Source: Ancylostoma caninum
Taxonomy: Eukaryota; Nematoda; Chromadorea; Rhabditida; Ancylostomatidae
Direction of reading: 5' to 3'
Length of the DNA stretch: 64,000 nt
NCBI GenBank assembly: GCA_037903475.1
Contig: JBAJFG010000587.1
Span: 372,001-436,000 of the forward strand
Shown: one piece after another, positions 45,769 through 57,266 of the stretch
How positions within the stretch are numbered: position 1 is the stretch's first letter
How the letters are laid out: each line of letters starts with the position of its first letter
Notes under the pieces: generated by a model
What the model saw: only the letters and a program-made list of their open reading frames with translations
Databases searched by the model: none
Told to the model about the DNA's origin: nothing
Translations under genes and position numbers: made by a program

Positions 45769-47190
45769 GTGCAGGCAATTCTGCAGAGCAGATCCTTGTC
45801 GCCTTTGACTTCGACGCACACATCGACGCTAACAGACAAGGATGGCAAGAGAAATGGCCGGATTCAAGTCAAAGCCGGGACGATCAAAGAAAAGGACCAA
45901 CGATTACGGTTATTGTCCTTCGCAACATCCACTAAGATAGTGATCGGAAACAGCTATTCTCAGTATCCACTGAGGCATCAGATGACATGGCGAAACACAT
46001 TTACCAGTAGTGCTGGACTCTGTACTGATCAGTTCGCGCTTTCTTTCACCATTCAGGGATGTTCGCGCCATGAGGGGACCTGACATTGAGTCAGAACATT
46101 ACCCTGTTAGAGTGGTAATACTTCTTCGACTGCTGACAGCAACTTGTTATTCATGACTCACGCATATGCCCAGCTGGTCTTGCTTTTTCACACTCAGATT
46201 CAGCAGCCGTTCCAAATCGTCTTCTCGAATAGGTTTACTACGCTTTCAGTGGTTGCAGATGAAGAAGAGAAGCAAGTCTCGGACACCGTACAGGAGTGTG
46301 CCGACTCACTACGTCCCGATACTCGACATCGGACGCAACCATGGATTTTGGACGAATGCTTACAATTTGTGACGCAAAGAAACGGGCGAAGCTTGTAGAT
46401 TTCCATCGCTACAGGCAGCTTAATCAAGAACGTGGTAAACTATTCGAGAAGTCGACAATTGAGTGCAGAGAGAGAAGCGTACTGGAGGAAAGTAGCCGAT
46501 GAACTTAATGAAGCAGCGGGCAGACGCGGAAGCACATATTCTAATGTACTACCATAGGTGAGTGGGAAAACCTGGTCAACAGACGACGATATTCGCAAAG
46601 CCGACGGTATATTTGAATGGCCAGTAACGGAACCCTTCTAGTGCTAGAAGTTCTTCAGCAAGCTCTACAACCATGAGCTACTGCACGGACCACTCTCGGG
46701 GCCACCAATTACTGCGATAACGAGGATCTACTGCCTGACGCACAATTAACTAAAGATGAGGAATAAGAAGTCTGGAGTGGGAAAACACTGCTGAAGCAAT
46801 AAGATTCGGGGGAGAGGTCTTCCTGCATCAACTCTATGGCCTAATAACCCTATTTGGGTCCTTGGGGAAGTCATTCCTGCCACATCGAAACGCGAGCTTC
46901 TAGAGGTAGCGCAGTCGACTTGGCACCACATACCGATTTTACTAGCTGATGCTACCACCTGCACCCAATAGCCAGGTTAGTTTTTCTCGACTTTTTCTTA
47001 TTGTTTTAGAGGTGTTTCTAATTCTATGTCGTAGTAGAGGGTCGTCACACTCGCAAGTCCGTTCTCGTAGATGTTTTTAGTACTATGTATTTTTTATGTA
47101 ATGTTCTCAAGTGCCCTTTTTCCCACATCTTTTTGTGACATGTTCATGTTGCTTTTTCATTGTTTGGGACAGCAATAAAAGAAATCCTCT
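45769..47190 (+). mobile_element. RTE-like non-LTR retrotransposon relic
   Basis: Plus strand, many frame changes. FDFDAHIDANRQGWQEKW resembles the GDFNAHI/GxxN endonuclease block with GD changed to FD. IVIGNSYSQYPLRHQMTWRN resembles the NT.F......TWxSP segment. The following linker includes KKRAKLVDFHRYRQLNQERG. No reverse transcriptase block is secure. The 3' side ends in AT-rich sequence near 47190. Dead element. Confidence 0.5.
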
Positions 47191-47340
47191 TACAGTAATA
47201 ATCTTCCTAAAAAATGTCCAGCGTGGGAAGAACAAAACCTAATAATACTACAATGATTTCGTGACGTCTACAGAGTGCATGGCGTCCAACTACTGCACAT
47301 ATGTACTTACGTATGTAGACGAAACGAGTTGTACTAAGGA

Positions 47341-47887
47341 AAGTAGAGACTATTTCTACATATTTAATTCGGCTCCTTGGCAAATGGCAAGGCTGACAGC
47401 GTTCATCGCTAGTTCCATTCACTCATGAACGCTGCGGTTTTTCGAACACTATGCTGTAGAAGAGTTTGGAATAGGTTGCTGGAACAGTTGAACAACTTTC
47501 TGTCCCCTATCAGTGCTCTACTATTCTGCCAGTGTTCTACTCTTGTCTTTATCGCATTGTGGGCATTCCGACTTGGTACCATACGTTTGCATTTGCTAAT
47601 TTGTTCAAGAATTTCCAGCACACCTTTTAGATTTTAGCACACTCAGTTCAGTCTGGTACTTAGTCGGAATGCCCACAATGCGATAAAAACGAGAATAGAA
47701 CACTGACAGAATAGTGACAGGGACGGAAAGGTGTTCAACCAAACCAGCTGTCTATTCCAAACGCTTCCCCAACGCAGTATTCGAAAGAAAGCAGGGCTCG
47801 TGAGTAGATGGATCCAGCGATGAACGTTGCCAGCCTTGGCATTTGCCAAGGAGCCGAATTAAATATGTAGAAATAGTCTCTACTTAC
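47341..47887. repeat. Large foldback repeat
   Basis: Arms at about 47341-47578 and 47657-47887 are inverted copies. AGTAGAGACTATTTCTACAT on the left has its inverse near 47870, and TTTATCGCATTGTGGGCATT has its inverse near 47680. The spacer is about 80 bp. Arm identity looks about 80% with small gaps. No flanking duplication could be fixed. RNA across it would form a long hairpin. Confidence 0.7.
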
Positions 47888-49885
47888 TAAGGAAAGCACA
47901 GCAGATGTTACAAAAGTAAACCAAGACCAGGAAAGTCGAGGTGGAACTTATCATTTGATCTAGAGGTATTACTGCGAATCGTCCAGAATGAAAGCGTGTC
48001 CCTCAACCAATTTCTACTTTGGTGACATCTACAGAACTTTCAGGTTGAGAATGCCCTTCCAGATGCCAGCTAAGGAATAGATGTGTAAGGAGAGTGCATA
48101 TGTAAGCGAGTATTCTCGCAGATTATTTCCTTAAAGGCAGGAATCCACCCCATTTTCGTAGTTCAGCTAACAGCAGATTCTGCATCTACTCGGCGCGATG
48201 GTTCCAATGGTATACATAAATTGTCTCAGAATGGTCTATAAACCCGTCTTCCAGGACGGGGTCGGTAACAGTTTGCCAACACGAGTTGACATAAGAAGCC
48301 GTTGATCTTATCGATTGGACACGCCAAGACTCGTTGACCGACGCGGCAGCCGTGGCAGGCAGCCACAACACAGCTTGGAGCGATCCACCTCTGGGCTCCA
48401 AATTTTTATCCAGTTCGAGCCTTTCAAAAATGGAGATTTCGTCGCTTCTGTGCCTGTTGATGTACATCCCAGGGATCAACATGATGAGAAGGTATAGGAT
48501 ATGTTCGTAAATCCAACAAGCAGAACGAGGTGGCCTCTGCCTTTAAGGAATGTACAAACCGTGTACCGGAGAGGATTTGACGCAGCATTTCACATTATCG
48601 AGGAACAAATCGTATAAGACCCTACAGTGGTGAGTTTCAAGGGTATCGCAAAATTTCCGGCCTGGACCACCTGCAGATAAGCTACTGCAGTGAAATCTTA
48701 AAACGAATAAAAGTTGATCTCTCGAAGATCAAAGCACTTTCCCTCCTGTCACTTTAATTGATTTAACAAATTTTATGAAGTTTTTTATCACTCGAATTTA
48801 AACACCAAACGTAGGCACTTTTTCGTTGTCTGGCTCCGCTGGCTTCGTGTCGCTTCAGATTTTCTCATGGATTCTAGTAGCTGGCACCTGGATCCTGTCT
48901 ATGAACTGTTTGAATTAGCGAAATACATGAGCATTGTCATGAAGCAATATGATTTTCTGAAAAAGGATGCCCCGTTGAAGAGACTGAATTCCATGGTTGA
49001 ATTTCTGATAATTGTTTCTACAGTCGCAGTATTCTCTCCTCGTCTTGTCTTATACATTTTATATTATCATTTTCTTAATACATTTTATCCAGTAATATTT
49101 GCTTACAAAACGAAAATTCGACAGTTGCTTCTCACTTCTCACTGGATAGACATTTTTTGAGCGATGACAATACCTTCGCTTGAATAAAACGCTCTTATTC
49201 CCAGGAGGTCTAATGAAATCTCGTGAAAGTTTGCAAACTATCATGATCACGCTGCATGCCCTTACGAAATTGTGCGAGAATATAAAACAGGCGAGCGGAG
49301 GCCGGAAACTTTTTGATGCCACTGTATACTAGAATTATAGCCCAGAGCCTACGCACCTCGTTAAACACCCCATGCCCTGATTTATAGTCTGTTCGAAACG
49401 CGTCAATAGTTGAGTAACCGTGCGGACTGCCTGCCTTTCTCTCATTCCTCTCCAACTGCTGCACACTTTCCCGCGTTCTTTTTCTCTCTGCTGTCTTCCC
49501 AATTATTGTCAGTGGTGGATGTCAGTGGTTGAACGCACTATATCATCTGTCCTCGATGCGTTGTACTTCCCGCAGAGTTCGAGACGGGCAGGCTTACCTG
49601 ACGCGCGTTATAAAATCATCTCAAAAATGAACTGGCATGATAGCAAACCATTTCCACCACAAGTTGGCTGAATTCGCGATCAGTCTCATGTGTGCATCAC
49701 AGACAGAGAATTGATTTTCAAATTCAAAGTCTAGAAAACACTACTATTATTTTGTTCCAATTTGACAATACATCTATATTCACAGCAGGAAAAATAGTCA
49801 AAGCTAAATGCATGTGTTGAGTGCTCTGATCATGCAATATGAGATCAATACCATAGAAGTGTACAAACTCAGAACATGCTAATGT
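47888..49885. other. Spacer; one unassigned 97-codon frame
   Basis: A plus-strand frame at 48867-49160 (97 codons) has a hydrophobic segment VEFLIIVSTVAVF and an aromatic-rich C-terminal half, but no family I recognise and no splice continuation. Sequence at 49383 (TATAGTCTGTTCGAAACGCG) looks like an end of the MITE family at 41764-42000. Nothing else is supportable. Confidence 0.35.
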
Positions 49886-50332
49886 TCATTTATCACTAAG
49901 CTCAGGATTCATTTGTTCCATCAGGTGGTCCAATTTCTCCTCCAAAATCCGCACAATTTCTCGATCAATAAACAAGTGGGTTTCATCGAGCTCCTGAAAA
50001 GTATATTCAAGGAAAAAAAAAAGCTCGCCATCCACATTACACCAAAAGGATTATTGCCTCACTGTTACTAGTTTTTTTGTCTAAATTTTATACATGTAGT
50101 AGATAAGGCATAGTCCCAGCATTATAGTATATTAATACGACATTCATACAAAAGCGGATCCACATAACAGCCCTTTATTTAATCAGGAAGATAATCTTCT
50201 AATAAAAAAAAGATCGTAATGTACCTTGACAATGAACTTGCTGCCCAATGTCCTCGACTCGTCCAAGTGCATCAAAAGTTGCCGCATAGCTGGGTCACAA
50301 GTGACAAGGACTCCTTTTTTAACGTTCACCAT
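49886..50332 (-). CDS. gtf-2H5: TFIIH subunit TTDA/TFB5 (GTF2H5)
   Basis: Smallest core subunit of general transcription factor TFIIH. In the known family it stabilises TFIIH through the p52/TFB2 subunit and supports nucleotide excision repair and transcription initiation in the nucleus. Two exons, 50332-50225 and 49993-49886, phase 0, 71 aa, the same length as the human protein. The N-terminal half has [33 protein letters not shown] follows, and exon 2 begins [20 protein letters not shown]. These follow the family pattern (GVLIECDPAMKQFLL, LDE....KFII.DIDDTHVFI). The start ATG directly follows a TTTTGTGTGCAG acceptor, which argues for trans-splicing. The gene lies 168 nt downstream of the mrpl-22 stop on the same strand. 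The reading frame is intact, with no unusual residues. Confidence 0.95.
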
Positions 50333-50352
50333 CTGCACACAAAACAAAAAGT
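50333..50352 (-). promoter_or_regulatory. Probable trans-splice acceptor of gtf-2H5
   Basis: On the minus strand a pyrimidine-rich TTTTTGTTTTGTGTGCAG abuts the ATG. With no room for a leader, the simplest reading is spliced-leader addition right at the start codon. A cis-spliced 5' untranslated exon is the alternative. Confidence 0.7.
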
Positions 50353-50435
50353 AATCCAAATCTACGTATCAGAAAAACGTGGAATATATAAAAGGCATGA
50401 ACCTGGCACGGTGAACCAACTTCAATACATGACTC

Positions 50436-50441
50436 TTTATT
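50436..50441 (-). terminator. AATAAA poly(A) signal of mrpl-22
   Basis: On the minus strand AATAAA lies 60 nt after the mrpl-22 stop codon and about 100 nt before the gtf-2H5 acceptor. This spacing is normal between genes of a nematode operon. Confidence 0.75.
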
Positions 50442-50500
50442 CGTGGGAAAAATCAACAATTGATGTCTTTGCTAAGTAACAATTTATGAAGTTAACCCTA

Positions 50501-53500
50501 TTAAATACTATATTTCTTTGTGCGTGACCTGAGATACTCGTAGTAAGCATCCATATGTTCCCATCCATTTTTCAGCTTCTCTCGTGTTCGGAAAGGAGGT
50601 GGCGCTCCCTGAATGTGGGATAAATGCGCTTTGAGAATTAAGGGGAGAACTATAAAATTTACCTCTTCAAGTCGCACAAAGATATGAATGTATCGATATC
50701 GAATGGTACACCAATTTTCGTGAGCGTGACGTCGTGCACCTAGAAACTCTTTCTAAAAACATGGCACTAGAGTATCAGAAGTTCTTCAGCCATCCATATT
50801 GAAAACTTTCTCAAAATCAAAAAAAGAGTAGCTAAGAAAGGAAGTACTTTTTGAACTCCTCAAATGAAGAACTCTTCAAATACCGAAATATTTTTGAAGA
50901 TACGACACCAGGTTGGTAACAAAACTAAATAAATGATAAAATTCACAAAAACGCGGCAAAATGTAGACCAAAATAGCACATCCTACTCAAATTCGTTGTA
51001 TTAGGACAAGAGTGTTCGCAATAGCAGCAGAATTAAGCTCTCGAAAACTACAGGTTGGTCCAAAATTACGGAGACAAGGACGCGATACGCGTTCTTCGAC
51101 TTATCTAGTGTTTTGGCATTTTGCATCCAATCTTTTGCTGTTCATCTGAACAATTGTACAGCTTCTTCCAAAACAATACCTAACACTATGAATTTCAGGA
51201 ACGTCCAGGACGCCAGTCAAACTATTCTATCACCAAATTACATTTTTCGTTTACTTTAGGCGCACATGTTAATCCCACTTGTAGGATATTACAATCGCCT
51301 ACCAGCACACCGATGAGTAGAAGGAGTGGGAAACAAAAAATATTAAAGTGATTGTGGAAGACCACCTAACATGGTTATGAGACGTAAGGATTGGTGCGGA
51401 TACGCCGAAATTGGACATGAGCTGGGAGTGCTCATCAAAACGAATCAACATCATTAATTGTACGATGGGATAAACACCTTTAGAAATTCAAGAATGGAAG
51501 TTTGAAGCCCAACAAATCCCAGTTCGCTTCCTAAACACTGGAAAGAGAACTGAAAACGGCCCTAACAGAAGTGTTGCCTGTTTTTGCACAGGAAGTCATG
51601 TCCGCTTCCTCATAAATCCTATATTCAGCATTCATTTGTGCATATCTCTCGTCATGACACTCATTTAAGGACAAAAAAAGATTTTACCTTCATAAAATTG
51701 TTTAATCCTAGGAGGAAACACTTCTAGAAGCGTAAGTCTGAAGAGAAGGTACTACCGCGCCACAGCAGGTGCCTAGTTCGAATTGTTCACGTCTATTCTC
51801 TCCAGTGATAGAATTCAAAAAATGCGCAGGTAGATCCACTCCACAGTTGAGTGAAAAATACCATACTGGAAACAGAAATATCAATTTGCTTCATAACGTT
51901 AGATATGAACCTTTTAGTGTGTCTCCGTAATTTTGGACCCCTGTAATATGTTATATACCACGTCCTGTTCGCACGGCGTCTGCAGTGAACAAATATGCTG
52001 GAGATGCAACAATGCTAACAGGAAAAAACACTAGATTTCGAAAAAAAAATCGACACATCTCCATCTTAGAACTAACTAGAAACATCTCTACCTCGGAACT
52101 ATATATGAGAAATGGGTTTTCTGAGACATCCAAGCAAACGAAGCACATTTTCAAATTTCGAACCAAAACTCGCACTATGAAACTGGAAGTATGCTTTTTT
52201 GTTTGAAAAAAAAACCTGAAGAGAAAAGGCAAAACAAAACACACAAAACCAAGACATTTGGGAAATTGTAAATGATTTAGTGAAAGTGATCGACCAGAAT
52301 CCGCTCACCTTTAATTATATTGGACTGGACAGGAAAAGCGTCCGCTACATACATATCCGACGGAAATTCTATATGAAACTCGTTTGTAGCTCGTTCCTTG
52401 GCTTCTGTCAAGACTTCAGCAAGGATTTTACAGCCCTAAAGAAGAGTTATCGAGTACTATTAATATATACGGGTTCGATTGTAAAATTACAGAGTTGCCA
52501 AGGAGTAATGACATGGAAACATACTTTTAATTGTTGGAATTGCAACTGCGTGATGGCTTCATCGACGTTCGTTCGCCACACTAGTTGGCAGGCTTGCCAC
52601 ATGCGTTTCGGAGAGAAGTGTACCTAAACAAAAAGCTCCAATGCTAAAAGAAATTTAGCAAAAAGAAACAGAAACAAACGTTTCGTACAATTTTGGAGGA
52701 AACGGCAGTAGTAAGCAAACTAGGATGAGAAAGGAAAAAGAGGTTTGGAAAAAAAAGGAACCGACCGATTCTCTACAGTGGAACACTTCTCTGAGTTTGG
52801 GCAATCCTGTCTCCGGAACAACATAATTGGGAGGCCAGACTACCTGAAATTACAACTTAATTAGTGTCCCATGTCGAAAACTGATAGGTTTGCCAAGGAA
52901 TGTTAACATGCTTTCGCTATTCCGGCTGATTTCTAAAAAAGAAACCTATTTTAACAGATATTGCGGAAATTTCATAGAACAATAGAGCAATACTCACTTT
53001 TCCCAGCAATTAAAAAAAGGTTTTGAACCAGATCAACCACTTGAAAGTCTTCAATTTCTTAGATTCCAACAATTGGGCCGAAACCCGCAAAGAACACCGG
53101 CACAGGAGAAAAAATAATAAAAATGGGAGGCACGTATGATTTGTTCGATCTAGGATGGTGTGTATCCGCACCGCTAATCCTTCCTTCTCTATCGTTATGT
53201 CTAGCAAGCCAGACACTTCACTGATAGCTAGAGGTGAAGGTTGGCTATGATATGGCTATGATACACAGACAACGATAGCGACATAGACGAAGGGTGAGCG
53301 GTGCTCCGGCACGCCACCGTAGATCGAAAACACTATATACAGTAGGCGTCGATGAGGGGGGGAGTACGTTTTTCACGACCTCGAAAAACACGCTGCGCGA
53401 CCGCGCCACCCACGTAAGGGCACTATTCGGCTAGTTCTGCACCAAAATTTCGAGAGTTTTTTTTTCGCCCAAAATTCGCATAGGAGGGTTATCTGAAGTG

Positions 53501-54700
53501 CTGAACACGAATTCCGTACTCATTTTGTACTTTAACTCCGTTTTTATAGGGTTACGGTAGGTGCACTGTGGATGCAGTATCTCACAGAATCCTCTCAAAT
53601 TTTGCATAGAGGGGTTGTTCTAGGTGCTGATTACGAATATCAACTCTATTTCCCACGTCTCCCTCACTTTCTTCCCGAAATTGGCATTTTCTCCCAAGCT
53701 CCCACCGTATACCTGCCGTATCTCCAAGGAAATGAGGTTACGGTACAAAACGGATACGATATTCGTGATCAATGGTCAAAACAACCCCTCTATGCAAAAT
53801 CTGAGAGGATTCTGTAAGATAGCGTATCCACAGCATACTCACCGTAACCCTATAAAAACGGAGTTATGGTACGAAAAATATACGAAATTCGTGTTGAGGA
53901 CCTCATATAACCCCCCAGGCGAAGTCAGTGCGAAATTTTTTACTTCGAAATTTTGGGGCAGAACTAGCCGAATAGTGCCACAAAACTAACTAACTACCAA
54001 TGAAACCCTATAGTTCGTTGTCCCGTAGAGGGTTCTAGGGCGAGCGGCGCGGTGGAGCAGCGAGCTTTTCGAGGCTGTGAAAAATGGACCGCCATTGACG
54101 CTCACTGCACCATGTTTTGAAGAAAAAAATTGAGAAAGAGTATACAACGAGTAATCACAGCCATAAACTGCAAACCTTGTTGTAATATTCCCACTTTTCA
54201 GGTGTTATACCATAGTTCCTTAGCGGATCAGGGAAACCAGCATCCTTATTCGGCTTCTTATCAAGCTCCCACTCAGGGGCATAGTAGACCTGTAAAAACG
54301 GTAGCTGATGTGTTATTTCAACCAATTGTTACTGTTATAGTAAAACCAATGAGGAAAAGGCCTCGTTTTTTCTGTTTTTTTTTTAACAAGCTTAACAAAC
54401 AGCGCAACAGATAAATGCTCACCTTTGATGACAGGACCTCATCCCTTTGAAGTTTTGGCTTCCTTAGTTCGAGACGCCGCTCCCACGCCTAAAAATTGAA
54501 TATTTCAACAAATGTGACTAGCACAGAAATTAAAATCACGAGAAGAATGGAAAACATGGAAGAAAAGTTCAAGATTCTAAATCTTAACCACTTACCTCCT
54601 TACTCCCAGGAACAATGGACGTTGTTGCAACATCCAGCGGCTTCTGGATGTTCGAGTGAGCCCATCGCACTGAGAGACACCGCAACCCTCGTGCTAGCAT
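50501..54700 (-). CDS. mrpl-22: Mitochondrial large ribosomal subunit protein uL22m
   Basis: Component of the mitochondrial 39S subunit. uL22 proteins line the polypeptide exit tunnel. Eight exons: 54700-54596, 54488-54423, 54289-54176, 52843-52766, 52623-52525, 52435-52309, 50739-50663, 50608-50501 (TAA). All frames join, giving 257 aa. The N-terminus MLARGLRCLSVRWAHSNIQK is Arg-rich and lacks acidic residues, as expected for a mitochondrial presequence. Family blocks are VHFSPKRMWQACQLVWRTNV, ITQLQFQQLKGCKILAEVLT, FHIEFPSDMYVADAF, RYRYIHIFVRLEEGAPPPF and a YLRSRTKKY end. They follow human MRPL22 (HYxxKKMWYLAKLIRG, ALAQLEF, EGPPPP, QLRSRT). The acceptor of exon 7 was chosen (TTTCTAG at 50740) because it gives the phase and the gap-free match. 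Introns 3 and 6 carry a foldback and a Tc1-like element. The first gene of a probable two-gene operon with gtf-2H5. Confidence 0.95.
51051..51943. mobile_element. Tc1-like element in intron 6 of mrpl-22
   Basis: An 893-bp element with TA on both flanks. Left end CAGGTTGGTCCAAAATTACG, right end (reverse complement) CAGGGGTCCAAAATTACGGA. CAG at the tip followed by GGTCCAAAA-type sequence is typical of Tc1-family termini. The terminal repeat is about 26 bp. Internal frames are short and broken, so it is non-autonomous or decayed. Confidence 0.75.
53340..54107. mobile_element. Foldback element in intron 3 of mrpl-22 (family F1, copy 1)
   Basis: About 768 bp. Left end CAGTAGGCGTCGATGAGG, right end (reverse complement) CAGTGAGCGTCAATGGCG. 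The arms pair again further in. CACTATTCGGCTAGTTCTGC near 53420 has its inverse near 53980, and GGGTTACGGT near 53550 has its inverse near 53850. TA precedes the left end, while the right flank is CA. The same terminal sequence is found in the element at 56230-56499, so they are one family. Confidence 0.7.
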
Positions 54701-56229
54701 ATCTGAATACTCATTGCAGTGTCAAAGGGATGGAACCAACAACAAAGGATGACCGCGAAAGTAAAATATGTGTCATATATTCGAGAGAACCCTCAGTTCC
54801 CTCACTCTTTCCGACCAGAGAAGGATATTTCCGATGCAGAAGGCGGCATTATCCATATGTACATCCACCAGAGCATTTCGCAATGATGCACTTTTACTGA
54901 TGGTGTCTGATTAATAGCCTGCTGCATATTTAGCACATCCAAGGAGATATGAAGCAAAGAACAAGACTGATGCTGTGGTTCAATCCAGTACGCTTGATTA
55001 ATCTTCTTTTCTTCAACCGCGATTACCAACCTTATGTCTGCAGTGAATTTAAATGAAGGCAAAAATAAATTAAAGTCGGCTCCTGTTCAAAAGAGAAAGA
55101 ACAACGAATTTCGACTTCTTGTCTGACGGAGCACAGGCGTATGTTTTCAGGGTGATGATTATCTACAGGAAGCTCCAAATGTATGCAGTCAAGAGGGCGT
55201 GGCCACAGCGCGGCTCCTTGATCAGACACACGCGCTCTCTATGCTGCCTCTGGCTTCTCTGACTCTGCAGCCAACCAGTGGCAGCATGCCGAGCGCCTGT
55301 GTCTCTGTCTAAAGCCGCGTCGTGGCCACGTTCCTCTTGACTGCGGACATTTGGAGCTTCCTGTATACGGAAAAGGATTCGTAATACATTTACAATTATT
55401 GAAACGACAACCAAAAATCCAGTCATATTTCCCACAATGGTACAGCAAATTACTAATGTTTTGCGCCTATATAATTCTGCTAGGATTACCTACAATACTT
55501 CCTGGATTTAGGAAAAACCTCATACAAATCCTTGCTCAAGAAAAGAAAAACGGATGGAAAGGCTAATCATTGCACGGGAAAGCTTGTGAAATTATGAGCG
55601 CTCTAATCGATACAGTGCGCTCTAGCGCCAATAAGTAAGAGCCGCGAATCTGCAGTGATTTCAAACAGATATTTCTGGAGTTCTGCTAGGAATATATAGA
55701 AGGTAACACTCAAGAAAATTCTCACCCCTAAGTAGAGTTGCCTCCCTATAACAGGCAGCTGGAAAATTGAAACAGTAAGTTGAACACCGCGAATGGTCGC
55801 CACCTGCGAAGATACTGTTGTGGACACATCTGCCGACGTGGACGAAAGGGTTCCGTCGCGCCAGCTAACGCCGTTGACAGGCTGTACGCACGTGGTTTAG
55901 CGAAGGCTGGTTTGTGAAATTCGTACCATTTGCAGGGTTTCGTTGCGGAACCCATCAGGAACACTCGTCGGCGCTGTGGGCACGCATGAAATACTGCCAT
56001 CATTTTCTGTGTTGTTCGCGTGTTTCACGCTAATTCATCGTTGCCAATGAGTTCATCGTCCCTAAGAACCCCGAAATACCGCAAAATCTCCAACCCAGAA
56101 ATTTCCGTGAGTACTGCCTTTAACATACGAGCGCTTGTTGGGAATACTTGTGATTTGGCTTCGTTTGTGTACAGATCAAAGACCTCCACTTTTTTGCACA
56201 AGACCTCCACTTTTTTGCACATTCATATA
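54701..56229. other. Spacer upstream of mrpl-22
   Basis: Should contain the mrpl-22 promoter. A TATTCAG acceptor-like site ends two bases before the mrpl-22 ATG, so the gene may itself be trans-spliced, but the pyrimidine tract is weak. No other gene recognised. A 21-bp tandem duplication (AAGACCTCCACTTTTTTGCAC, twice) lies at 56179-56220. Confidence 0.4.
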
Positions 56230-56499
56230 CAGTGGACGTCATAAACGGTGGCCCAACCACGGCCTCGAGAAGGACGCCGCGCAAACGCGCCGCGCGCATC
56301 GGGGTCGGTGTCGTATGCCGCCGGAGTGCTATTCCTAGGGGCTTTTCTTCCCGATTCGGTCGAAAATCCTTAAAACAGGTAGAAAAGCTGCTAGAAATAG
56401 CATAACAGCAGCATAAGACATCCGTTATGGCGCGCGCGGCGCGGTTGCGTGGCGTCCTTCTCGAGACCGCGGATGGGCCATCGCCATTGATGTCCACTG
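56230..56499. mobile_element. Foldback MITE (family F1, copy 2)
   Basis: A 270-bp element with TA on both flanks. Left end CAGTGGACGTCATAAACGG, right end (reverse complement) CAGTGGACATCAATGGCGAT. Arms of about 90-100 bp include CTCGAGAAGGACGCC and the inverse GGCGTCCTTCTCGAG. GC-rich (CGCGCCGCGCGC). The same family as 53340-54107 by its terminal sequence. Confidence 0.8.
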
Positions 56500-56916
56500 T
56501 AACTTGCTGCGACTTTCACTCTGCTCCTAGTCAAATCCTTTGTTTTGTAGAAATTTTATTCAAATTTTCATCTCACAACGCCCTAACTGTAAGATGCAAA
56601 CAGCACTGAGATGGTGTCCAGAGTTCTTCTCAGAAATCTTTGCCTCACGCTTCACCTCCAGTCTGCTCAGCCACGCCGCATCAGCTATGCATACGTGGTA
56701 CGACGTGACTAAGCTAATTGAGGGTTCAACGTGAGGCAAGGATTTTTGAGAAAGACTGTACTTGACTGTATTTACAGAAATTATTAAAGCTAATGTTTCT
56801 CATAACTAGAGTGCATTTCCGGTGAGCAACCATCCCGGCTGTTTTCCAGACTTCTCTCTGTAATGGACTTTCTACAGTGCCTTTGATCCGCCATGTCTTC
56901 ACGCCGCAACGTCTTC

Positions 56917-57062
56917 GATCCGACGTGTCCTCCCGCAGCACCGCCTGAGATCACACGTGGCGTCCTGCTGGCAGCATTCTCGCAGTCAACCGGGTGAGTA
57001 TCGATCGCCAGTAGATCGCCATGTGTGATCTCAGGCGGTGCGGCGGGAGGACACGGCGGATC
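56917..57062. repeat. 46-bp inverted repeat with 54-bp spacer
   Basis: Arms 56917-56962 and 57017-57062 are inverted copies with about three mismatches in 46 positions. The core CACCGCCTGAGATCACAC is perfect. A partial third copy of the outer sequence (GATCCGCCATGTC) lies at 56886. Transcripts would form a strong hairpin. Confidence 0.8.
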
Positions 57063-57266
57063 AACAACACTGTACGTATAATTCTGAGTTTTTAAGTGAT
57101 ACATCTTCTATCCTGTTAAGAAAGGGATGATGAGGAACTATCTGGTGTGGAGTGGCCGGCGCTGACAAGCCCTACAATTGGCCGATTCGATGAACCGACC
57201 AGTCGTAAAGCTTGGTCGCACCTCCATTCCAGGTATGGTCTATTAGCTCACAGATGGCGCCTGATC

